This document shows positions 42,001 to 54,000 of a stretch of 64,000 nt of DNA, piece after piece (position 1 is the stretch's first letter; each line of letters begins with the position of its first letter). This DNA is from Owenia fusiformis (lineage: Eukaryota > Annelida > Polychaeta > Sabellida > Oweniidae), in contig CAIIXF020000006.1 of the NCBI GenBank assembly GCA_903813345.2, positions 10,668,348 to 10,732,347 on the forward strand, read 5' to 3'. The position numbers were made by a program, and so were the translations under genes. The notes under the pieces were generated by a model that made no database searches, had not been told where the DNA came from, and was given only the letters and a program-made list of their open reading frames with translations.

Positions 42001-45000
42001 AGAATTTTAAAACCAGCTTTATTTCATCTTCCTAAAAATTCATTTGCACCCACTTAAAAATGAGAAAAATAATGAAAAATGGGCATAGTTTTACCAGTTT
42101 TGGTCTGAATTGTGAAATGAGAATTTTGCACCAACTTGATTAAAAATGCCTTATCTGGTGCCTGATAATTAAAATCCTGAAAATATGGCAAATTGCCATG
42201 TTTCTAGTTTTATAGTCACTTCAATTGATTCAATGTAGCAATTTGTGACATTGATTTATAGGAATCAGATATATGATAATTATGTAAGTTTGGTCGATCT
42301 TTCCATTGATATATTAAACTTGATACCATCTATTTTGATTTTGGCTGTAGAGGGGGGGGGGCAGGGCTTATTTGACAGTTAAGAATAGCATTTTAGAGTC
42401 ATATTACCGTTTGAATTTTGGAAGCTACTCTAGCTTTATCAATATGCAAATCTAAAATTTTATGAATCATGTTTTCACAGAACACAAGTAATTCGCATAT
42501 ATCTTTTGAAGCTGACACTTATGAGTGAGAAAAGTTTGGTAGACAGAAGGAGGGAGAAATTCTCAGAGTTGCTGACACAGAGTGGTGACCCTCATTTTAC
42601 CTGAGAGAAGAACCTTGTTGTTGAGAGATACCACATGCTTCTCGACAAAGTGGAGGTATGATCTACAGATACTTTATATGATGCACTGTTACATTGAGTA
42701 ATTTTAATATTACTGGTACAAAAATAAACTTCCAACATTGAGGATGAGTTGATTATAGGATCAATTGTCTTAGGGATGAGTTGTCTTGGGGATCAATTGA
42801 CTTTGGGATGAGTTGGTTCTTGGCAACCAGTTGTCTTGGAAATCAGTTGTCATGGGGACTAATTGACCCTGCAATCTATCGTGTACAAATGTATATGTAA
42901 ATCAGGGTGTTTGTTCTTGCAAATGGATATCCATTTGATCTCATTTCTTTAATCTGATCTCTCTTTAAGGATTTATTAAGGGAATGTGACAATGTATTGT
43001 CAAACCACATATACCAAGAGGCACTGGACCATGTCACAGAATGAATAGATGGAGAAACCACTGAATAACCTGGAGGGGGATAGGCACACCACACAAGCTC
43101 AATTACTCAAGGTAAATTTTGGGATATTTTACAGAATGAAGCCGAAATTATACACAGGGTGTTCCATAAAAATTGTCAAACCACAAAATATTACAAGTTC
43201 AATGCCAACGGAGAATGAAAAATGCAACTCATTTAAAATTGTCAGGCGTAATTGCTCAGATTATTAAAGCTCAAAGCTAAAACTAAAAGCAAACAAAGTG
43301 ACTGTAAGTAAATGAAAGTATAATTTCTCCAAAAAGGATATTCCTGTACAAATAGAGGATGGTCAGAGCCTGCTTCATACCATGCAGACACGGGGAGAGA
43401 AAACTCTGACAAATTTCTTGGTATTGGGTCGAGACACCATCCGGCAAAACCTTCACTACGATTATGAAACTTTGACAAAACGACTCGCAGATACCAAGGG
43501 CACATTAGAGAGCTGTCTCCTGGAGTTGTCACAGTATGGTGACCGCACAGATCAGGTGAGAATGAGTACCTTTATTCCAAAAAGTTGGGAAATGATGCTT
43601 GCACTGATTTTGAGGAAAAACACTGAAGATTTTTTTCAGAGTCCAACAATTTATGCAATTTTTAAACTATCTCTTCATATGACTTGAAATAAGAAACAAT
43701 TAAGGCACAGGGTGAGCCAAAAATGTTATTCTAAACAAATGTTAAAAACTAAGTCATTCAGCATTGTTTAAGATCATATTTATCACCATTAAACCTTTTC
43801 AATTTTCTTCATCTTAGAAGTATGGCTATATATTATACTAAAACTGAAGGGATTTTAGAGTAGATCACAATTATGGTATTGTTTTTCTGATTCTTTTCTC
43901 AGAAAATTAAAAATGGCTGGAATAGGCCATAACTTAGAGATATTATACTACAATGATCTATTTATTGAAGGGAAGAGTGCGATGGTAAATATTACATTGT
44001 GACTGTACAATTCATGATTTATATATGTTCGTTGGGATTCCCTACACCTTGGAGTTGCCAATTTCTAGTTGTAAATTGTGAATTGTAGGTTCTACAACAT
44101 GAGTCAGAACATCCCCAGGTTCTACAACAACATGATTATGAACATCCCAAGGTGCTACAACATGAGTCAGAACATCTATCACCAGGTTCTACAACATGAG
44201 TCAGAACATCACCAGGTTCTACAACATGAGTCAGAACATCCCAAGGTTCTACAACAACATGAGTCAGAACATCCCAAGGTTCTACAACAACATGAGTCAG
44301 AACATCCCAAGGTTCTACAACAACATGAGTCAGAACATCCCCAGGTTCTGCAACAACATGAGTCAGAATATCCATCACCAAGTTCTACAACAACATGAGT
44401 CAGAACATCCCCAGGTTCTACAACAACAGGAGTCAGAACATCATCAGGTTCTACAACAACATGAGTCAGAACATCCCAAGGTTCTACAACAACATGAGTC
44501 AGAACATCCCCAGGATCTACAACAACAGGAGTCAGAACATCATCAGGTTCTAAAACAACATGAGTCAGAATATCCATCACCAGGTTCTACAACAACATGA
44601 GTCAGAACATACCAAGGTTCTACAACAAAATGCGTCAGAACATCATCAGGTTCTACAACAACCCGAGTCAGAACATCATCAGGTTCTACAACATGAGTTG
44701 TTTGGTTGTTTGCAAGCTAACGAAATATTGATGAAATAGTGATTAATAGAATTTATTAAGTAAATTGATCAGAAGTATTTGAATTTATAGTACCTACGAA
44801 AACATATATTTCGTGAAAAATATCACAGACTCTCGATAGCTAATACATTTTTATAGTCTCAGGGTGTTATTTAGATGGAAATCGGTGTTTGTTTCAAGGT
44901 TACAATGAATGTGTGCAAACCATCTTTTGTTGAAATGCCTTGTTAACTTTATGTAAAGATATTCATTTGCAATAACTTTGTAAAGTACATGTAGTCATTT

Positions 45001-48000
45001 AATAAGAGAAATCTTAAATGGATGAATTGTGGTGCCCCAATAAGTGGAGAGTATAAGATTTCTACTTGGCGAATAAATATGAACACTGTTATTTCAATAC
45101 AGGATATATCATGCAAAAAAATTGGAGATTGGTTAGCTCATTACATTTGGAAGATCTTAAAGATATTCAATTAGTGGTTCTTACACAGTTTGCCTCTGAG
45201 AATAACAAGGCGTCTGTTGTTGGTAAACATTGGATTTCTTCTAAAAATTCAAAAATTGAAGTAGCATTAAGCGGTTCTTTTGTTTATTGTATTTTTGAGT
45301 TTTTGAGGGCTTCCATTGACATTTAATCATGGGGTTATGGAAATTGTTTTTTCTTGTCAAATTTAACCAGTAATTGCATTATTCATTATGTAGGCATTTT
45401 AGTTTATGTGGACATACCTGAATCGGTGCATTTTCTGTTGTGTTATTGCCAACTCAAGGGTATGATATTGAGAAAAATATCGATTATGATCCTTTTAGCT
45501 GTGATCACTTAGGTTTTCATACTCTACAGCTACTATTTTTATTTGCATTAAACATGTTGAAAATCATCACTCACTATAATATATCAATCAGTTCTGTTAA
45601 TCAAAATCAATGTGTTAATATTGAGACAAAATTCAATAAAAAAGTCACATTTGCACTCATTGGAATTGTGCGCTCATTAGAGATAATATTACAGGTATAT
45701 GTATTACATTTTTTATATCTTATATACAACAGTAAAACCTGTTTTAGTGCGCACCTCCCTCTAGTTATCACCACTTAAGAGAGATTTCACATCGACTCCT
45801 GTATATAATCCCATCTAGTTAGAAAATACCTACCGTGAACACTTTTTGTGGCTCAATAGGTGGTCACTATTTACAGGTTTTACAGTATTTGAATTTATTG
45901 GAATATATGTAAATGTGCCTTTATTTGTGATCGATGTACAATGGACTTGATGTTTCAATACTGAATGCATACATTTTTGGCTTTTGCAAAATATATATTG
46001 TCACTAGTCCACAGTAGGGGCAATAGGAATTAGCCACATCCAAAAATGGAGACAAAATTAATGTTTATGTTCAGGATTGAAGTGAGTCAACAGGTATATG
46101 CATAATTATAAAACTTTATAAATCGCTTGATAAAATGAATAGTCACATGGGTTGACCTTGAAATGGCATGTGTAAATAGTTATTTGCAATAGAAATAAAT
46201 AAATCCGTACATCAAACTTTCTTTATTAGTTTATTTGGTCCAGACTTGAATACAGCATCAACTCCAAATACTTCAATGTAGTTCAAGGCCAGCTATTATC
46301 AGAAATTATAACATTAATTAAAACCTCATCTAATCCCAAATACCTTTGAACACGTAAACTTGAACACATAAGGACTCCAACTCCTAATTGCAATAGCCAA
46401 TTCATCTTCGAGAACAAATTTTATTCTATTTGAGAGCCTATATCGGCATGAATTCAAACTGACAGAAAGGTAAAAGGTCGGGCAATTAATCCAATTCATG
46501 AATACCAAAGGATGCTACATCCCGGGTTTAGAGTGTTTTGCATTTCGTTCAGTTTATGGCGCCTCTCACTGGCAAAAGTTAAAATAGCACTGGTTTCGAG
46601 ACTATTTAAATACGGATCAAGGGATGCAGGATAAATGAGTCGGAGGATGATATATCTCCTGGGTTTTATACAGCATTTTATTGTTTTAAGTTAAAATCTG
46701 GGCTGTAGCCGGGATTTGACGGGGGGGGGGGGGGGTCATTTTTATAAAAATCTAAGGGATTCACTTTTGAAATGGCCAAAAAATGACCAAAACCCTTGAA
46801 AAAGTGCTCAGCTGCATGGTTTTGAAAGCATTTTTGGCAATGGTAGAAGGTCCTGGCTACGGGCCTGTTACATAAGTTTGTTAATGACAGATTCAAACTG
46901 ATAGCATGGTCGGTCATACGGGGGTCCTATCCTTAAATCCATAAATACTCTGATAGGACGCTGTCCCGGGGTTTTTGTGTCGTTTCGTTCAGTAAATAGC
47001 ACTGGTTGCGAGACTATTTTAGTACGTGTTTCGTATCCATATATACTCTGATAGGACGCTGTCCCGGGATTTTCGTGTCGTTTCGTTCAGTAAATAGCAC
47101 TGGTTGCGAGACTATTTCAGTACGTGCTTCGAAAACCATCAGCACGGGTTTAGGAAACCCGGGTTCTGTCAGTGTTTGCCATCGACCCTTTCTCAAAAAT
47201 TAGGTTCAAGTCTCTCTCTCAAGCAAACAAGGCAAATACTCCAACCTTCGGTCATCAACTTTGTAACAAAAACGAAAATCCTTCAATAATAATATCATTA
47301 ACTGAATTTCTGGACAAAGCATTTTCTTATCGATAAACCTCTCCTCATTTGGAGCACTACCACCAATGCCAACGGTCACCGTGGACCCGCAACGCAATGC
47401 ATTTTTTCAACCATATGTTGTAACAACGCCAATATGTATATAAACTGTAAAATTGGCTCATAATGTCTTGTTAAGACCGAGCCACAACTAGAATTGAAAT
47501 AAATAAAAAAACTAGAAATGTAGTAGAGTGTGTTACCAGATGAATAATCCGCTCTTGTCACTAAAATGTTATTTAAAGATAAACGCATGGACAAGTAGAC
47601 ATCAAAGTCTATGGTTGAAGTAAAAACATAGACTAGAGTAGATCGTTTTTCTTTAAATTGAGTTACACTCAAGCAACTAAATTGCCTGTATGTGTAATGA
47701 GAGGGCATGCAACCTATTTTTGAGTACTACGTTAGAATTACAACTTAAACTTTTTGTAAAAGTCTCGTTTAATTTTCAAGTAAAATAATGTTTGACATAG
47801 AATTGTAAATAGGTTTACATATTAAAAGAAACAAATGAAAAAAACGGTATCCGTTATGCTTCATGAGCACTGAAAATAAATCTTTCTTTCACAATCCCTT
47901 GCCACGTGAATGTAATTACCACCCGTTTTTGACTGTAAATAGTTTATTGCCAGAAATGAATAAAAAAGCTCGATATAAGGTTTCAATTGGAAGAATTACT

Positions 48001-51000
48001 TATCCTGCGTATCTTAATATTTCTTTGAGGGTTCAAACCTGCATTCATTCACTCGCTCGCTCACTCACTCACTTAACTCATCAAAGTGGTCGCGAATTTC
48101 CCTTGCGATATGATCGACGACTGAAATGTCCAAGACTGTTAAAATTAAAGATTAAATTGTACTAATGTTTGCAGTTTTAAACTTCTATTATCTGATATTG
48201 AAAGATTCCTGAAATTGCTCAAAACGATACATCACTTACAATGTAAGAATCGAAGGTTTTCTAGGGAGAACTCCAAGCAAGTTGACGTCGGGGAGTTTTC
48301 GTTCATGTGCGGGGAGTCATTTTTAAGCCTTTTGGCAATTTTTTCAAGAACGTAGCCATATCGGTATTTCAAGAACATAGTGATACGATCTTATAGTGAT
48401 ACCGGTGTAAAAGGGTAGGAGGTCCTACTCTCCATTGATTTATATGGTGACCTCTTTGTGCTCTTTCCCTTATTATCTTATACACAATCAGGGCCAGTAA
48501 GGGCCTTTAAAAGGGGGACCATAATCCCTGGGGGACCATAATTTCTTTCACACCGGTATACGTTCTTTAAATATTGCCTGATAGGCTTAAAAAGTTCGTC
48601 CATCTACGTCCAGTCCGTTTGACAGATTAAGCCCTTTCGAAAACAGGCTTCAAGAACTTAAAAGTGAGGGCTATTTAAATTTGTTATACTTTCTAGTCAA
48701 ATCCAGATACATTAACCCAGGCTGTGTCAGTAGCACTAGATGCTGGTTACAGACACATAGATACAGCAGCCTTATATGGGAATGAACAGTTGATCGGGAA
48801 TGTCATTCAAGAGCGAATCAAAGCAGGGAAAATGAAAAGGGAGGACGTGCACATCACAACCAAGGTTTGTGAATATCTTAATAACATACTATAATCTCAT
48901 GTCTATAAAATAAATGCCGCTCTTGTCCAGAGAGGAACTTATCTTACCCCTTTATATTTATATACAATCGTAACTTTTTGTATTTTCTTCATCCTAGGAT
49001 TTAGGAAGTTATTGACATTTTTGTACAAATACTGGCGTTACAGAGTTACATTTATATCGTAATATTTTGTTTAAGCTTTGGACAACACAGTTTGCAAAGG
49101 ATGATGTTGTACCTGCTCTGAAAGCGAGTTTAGGGAACCTAAAACTGGATTACGTTGATCTGTTTCTCATACATTTCCCTACAGGGCTAGTGGTAAATGA
49201 TGTTACTATATATTTAATTTATCATTTATATAGTATATGACTTCATTTTTTTATTTTTGTTATGATAATCCAATGGCGTACTCAGAAAGGAAAAAGATAC
49301 GATTCGAATTTTTGTCCAAATTCGTTAAAAATCGACGAGGCAAACACCTCGCCTGTCTGATCCTGGCTACGCTTCTTAAATGTGACTCCAACATGGGAAA
49401 ATCGTCTTATGAGAAACATTTCCATCATTCAAGGTTCCAAAATCAATAAAAGTTATACAATTTATTTACAATTTCATTGAAAGAGGAATATGATATTTCT
49501 CAAAGGATGCTGTCTGCCTCATCATGGCTACGCTATTGTAATCTTTGAACATAAATTAAGGATTTAAGCCCTGTACTCTGTACAATGTGGAATGACGATG
49601 CCTTGAAGGTGTTACTTTCCCAAATTTGCACGAGATGCTTGCATCGAGTGTTAATTTTAGGAAACAACGCACGGAAGGAATGTAAATCGTATGCATAATT
49701 TACATCAGAATTCTCGTGAACAGAACAAGGCATAAGAGTTCCAAATCAATTATGCCAAGTTATCTTATAATTATCATTGTGTTGAATCGGGTACAAATTG
49801 ACTATAGCATTAACATTTATCTTAGAATAGAGGAGATGGAACAGTTATCCCTCTTACAAAGGATGGAATGTTGGAATTTAAGAGTTATGACCTCACTGAG
49901 ACTTGGAAGGTAATTGCAACCCCACCATGATATGAGTTTGACAATTAGAAGTAAGATATAGCGTGTTAACTGTTTTGTTTGAATCTCAATTCTGTCGCTT
50001 AATAACATTAAGTATGAAGACAATTTCATAGATACTTTTCTCACATTGCCAAAGGTACAGGCACGATATCTGCCCATACCTTTGGATTGGCAAGTCAGGG
50101 TTGCCGAATTTGGTATTTTTCCTCCCAAGAATCCACTCGCATTTTATACCCTTTTTAATAAAAACATGGGCCTCTTCGATGTAAATGCAAACATAAGCAT
50201 CATATGTTTTTGGAATCCAAGTGATTTCGCATGATGATAGTTCTTGGGATGACAAAATCGTCCGTATTTTCCTCACTTTTGCTACGTAACGTAAAATGTC
50301 CGAGGAATTCTACCTACAACTCGTGAAATAAGGAAAAAATCGAACCTTCGATCGAGGTTCCTACGGCAACAGTGTCACCCAAAGAAGTCTGGCAATTGAG
50401 TAAAAAAACACTGCAATAGATACTTGTGTATGCCTTTGTTATTAAGCATCTGCCGTGCCCCTATTCTCCATGAACTCTCTAATATAGTCTCAAAAATTGG
50501 CTGGCGTGAAACATGATGACTCAGTACCATTTGATCATCTGACATCTTACTGTATTCACAGGGTATGGAGGCATGTGTGAAGGCTGGATTGGCTAAGTCA
50601 ATTGGTTTGTCAAACTTCAATTCTAAACAAGTCAAGATCATTCTAAACAGGGCAACCATTAAACCTGTCACAAACCAGGTGAGTAACATAAACATTTGGT
50701 GGGAATGGAAAAATAAGAGCTTGGGTTGGGGCGTGCACAGTACTCATTCATGTAGGTCTACATTACCTTCATGTAGGCGGTAGCATCTTTTATAACAGGA
50801 CTAATTTTGAATGCCAGCTACCGGGTACCGGATAAACATACTATTCTATGGGTCTCATTTAAATATGAATAGTACCTGCCACTATTCCATTCATATCTAA
50901 ATCAGTTGGTCATAAAATAGTAGGTTAATCTGGTAGCCGACAGGCGTTAGTTGCATTCGCGGATACGAGGTTAGATTATTCGCGAATCCAACTAACGGCT

Positions 51001-54000
51001 AGCGCCTACCGGATTAACTTACTATTTTATGACCAACTCATTTAGATATGAATAGTACTTGCCACTGTTCCATTCATATCTAAATGAGTTGCCCATAAAA
51101 AAGAAGGTTAATCCGGTAGCTGGCGGGCGTTAGTTGCATTCGCGAATACAAGCTTAGTACAACCAGGGACTACGAAGGGCTATTTATACCGCATACTGTC
51201 AGTATCATATTCTGGATGCTCATTGGCTAAATTTCTCCATGAGAGTTCTCCATATTCAGCTTTATTATAGGTTGAGTGTCATTGTTACTTCCAACAGAAG
51301 AAACTTCGAGAATTTTGTATGGCTCATGGAATTGTCCTCACTGGCTATGCTCCAATAGGATCTCCCTCTTGGTAAGTATTTATTTTGAGGTGACCGAAAC
51401 CAGACACCACACTCTCCAAAAGTTTGGCAACAAATCGTTAATAATTTAACCATTTTTGTCAAATTGGCATTTCGTTCAGTGAATTGATTGCATGTTTCCC
51501 GGGTCTTATTTAGTATATTCAACAAATATTTCATTCATGGTCACTTTCACTTTTGGAATTTTTCGCTTGTGGAAGATGCACAAGTATTCCCCCAGTAGGA
51601 TGAAATCTTTATATTATATTGACATGACCCTTCTCAGGTTATACCATGGTCTTCTCTCTCAATCAAAGAACGCTACGTATTAATACACCGGGGTCTGTTA
51701 TATTTATTTATTTATTTATTACACTGTCACTCGTAATTATACGGCCAGCCTCCAAAGGCTTATGAGACACAATTACAATCATATTATAAGCAGATAAGTC
51801 AGAATTAACACTTACTTTAATCTATCTTTAGCCTCCAAAGACAAAAGCAAAATTTATATAAGAATGAAGTGTGTTTTACAAAATGTAAACTGATTATTTG
51901 TACAACTTGATATAGGAATACAGGCAGTGAACCACCCTTGCTGGAGGATCCACTTGTAAAAGAAATAGCAAAGAAATATCGCAAAACTACAGCACAAGTA
52001 AGCATTTCCATATGTAAAATCGAACTTGTTAAAAAGAACAACATTCTTTTTTATTTCTTGTTTTAAAGGCTGGCATGATGCAGTCTGGATGTCTTGATGC
52101 TTTTCACTGTACATGTATTGAATTCTTAATCTTTATGAACATATCGAGAAGATTCCTATCAATAAATGTGAAGCTTTTTAAAAACTTAAAGTGCCATAAA
52201 GTTTTACTTTTACTATTCCAGGAGCTATAATGGCTTTCTTTCTGTACTATTCAAAGTGCCATAAAGGTTTACTTTTACTATTCCGGGAGCTATTATGATT
52301 TGCTGTTCTATTCGGTGACAGGTCATCTCAACCCCAAGTCATCTCAACCCAGTCCAACTCAACCCCAAGTCAACTCAACCCCAAGTCAAGTCAACCCCAG
52401 TAAAACTCAACCCCAAGTCAACTCAACCCTGTAAAACTCAACCCCAGTAAAACTCAACCCTATTCATTTGTGCAATGTTTAATTTAATTTTTGATGATGA
52501 AAAATTTAAGTCATTCATTTCTGAAAATCTAGCATTTTGCATGATACTTTGAATAGAAAGTTGTAAAAGTATTCCAAAAAATGGTTAAGCTAAATGATAA
52601 TTCATCAAGTTGTCACTATTATTTAATTTATGACATCTTTTGAAATCAAATTTTAGATAATTTAGAATAATTCACAATGTAATATAACTTTTTATTCATA
52701 TATGAACATGCATTAACAAAATCATTAACATTTACTAATTAATAGACTGAAAGCATATAGGTGTAGCCAGGAAAACCTGATTTTTTTGGGCAATCGCATC
52801 GCTCTTGACTGTAAGCTATAAGCTATAGGGGTTGAGTTTTACTGGGGTTGAGTTTTACAGGGTTGAGTTGACTTGGGGTTGAGTTTTACTGGGGTTGACT
52901 TGACTTGGGGTTGATTTGACTTGGGGTTTAGTTTTACTGGGTTGAGTTGACTTGGGGTTGAGATGACCAGGAAGCTTCTATTCGAAGTGCCATAAAGGTT
53001 TACTTTTACTATTCCATGAGCTATTTTGGTTTGATGTACTATGATTCAAAGTGCCATAAAGATTTTTTTCTTTTTGTTAATTCTAGGTGCTGTTAAGGTT
53101 TCAGCTCCAAAGGGGAATAGTTGTCATTCCTAAGAGTGTTACACCTTCAAGAATCAAATCTAATGCTGAGGTAAACTATACAATGTGGTCCAAAATGTGG
53201 CCCATGGGGACAGGCTAATACGTCTGTGTTTTGTTTTGTTTGTTTGTTGAAAGCCTGCCTGTCTATACTACTACGTTCCTGTGAAACGTAGACATGGGTG
53301 TAGAAGGGATACACCATTTAGTTAGTGTGTTATTAGTTAACTTTTACTAGCTTAAACCACTGGTGATCCACTCCATTACGCCGGTTTTCGGTAACAAAAT
53401 GTCGGAACATCGAAGGTACGATTTTCCCTTTTCCTAATTTCACACGTTGTAGGCATTTCGAAAAACAGATGAGATCAGCACTTTAAACCGTTTATGTAAC
53501 TTAAGTGAGGAATTAAATCGACGATTCTGTTGTCTTCTGAGCTATTTTTCGCAAACATGTACATTTTCTAAAACATATGATACTGATATACGTTTGTGAG
53601 AAAAAAACGTCGTGGGGATTCTGCCTACAACGCGTGAAATAAGGAAAGGGAAAAATCGTAAAAGTGCATTTTTGAAGTTCTATTTACGTAACAAATGTGA
53701 CTTTGTATTAGAGAGGTTTTGCACAACGTTTTTGCTCAACGTGCACTGCTGATCCTCTCGATTACGTTGGTTACCGAAACGAACCGGTAACAAAATGTCG
53801 GAACCTCGAATGTACGATTTTCTTTTCCCTCATTTAACAATAAAAAATAACTACAATAGTAGTAACCATTGCAATCAAGTGGGTCACCAGTGACGTTTCT
53901 AAAATCCGGCAACGCATTTGTGCGTAGTAGTTCAGTTACTACGAGATGCGGTTGCCGATACGTTTTGAGCTATAACCCGTTTTGCGAAATCTCTCTATAA

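Larger units (their letters stand above)
40668..43555 (+). pseudogene. Decayed spectrin-repeat (nesprin/SYNE1-like) gene fragment with introns
   Basis: Five exon-like blocks keep splice sites: 40668-40792 (ends NLASQIISR), 41528-41720 ([19 protein letters not shown] then TAA at [13 protein letters not shown]), 42481-42655 (RREKFSELL, a TGA, then [11 protein letters not shown]), 42970-43111 ([13 protein letters not shown], frameshift, then [11 protein letters not shown]) and 43337-43555 (open: [36 protein letters not shown]). A further exon start at 41807 ([13 protein letters not shown]) lacks a clear donor. The phrasing is that of spectrin repeats of giant nesprins, which link nuclei to actin. 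Three in-frame stops and a shift make it non-functional. Retained introns mean it came from a DNA duplication and not from reverse transcription. It is on the same strand as, and inside intron 1 of, the aldo-keto reductase. Confidence 0.7.
44701..48400. other. Right part of AKR intron 1
   Basis: Contains the small MITE at 45734-45886, a G-run with GTAGCCGGGATTTGAC near 46700, and the 98-bp tandem duplication at 46944-47140. ORFs near 45066 and 45440 are moderately long but have no family phrase I recognise. Confidence 0.4.

Noticed and set aside
44136-44600. Long repeat-protein ORFs on both strands
   Set aside because: Frame openness follows from the 33-bp unit; no start context, splice sites or flanking exons support a gene.
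45066-45778. Two plus-strand ORFs of 86 and 112 codons
   Set aside because: No recognised motif, no conserved splice partners and no ATG-led continuous frame linking them; length is within expectation for this much AT-rich intron.
49237-49449. 70-codon ORF in AKR intron 3
   Set aside because: Not conserved with any AKR segment; flanking exons join in phase without it.
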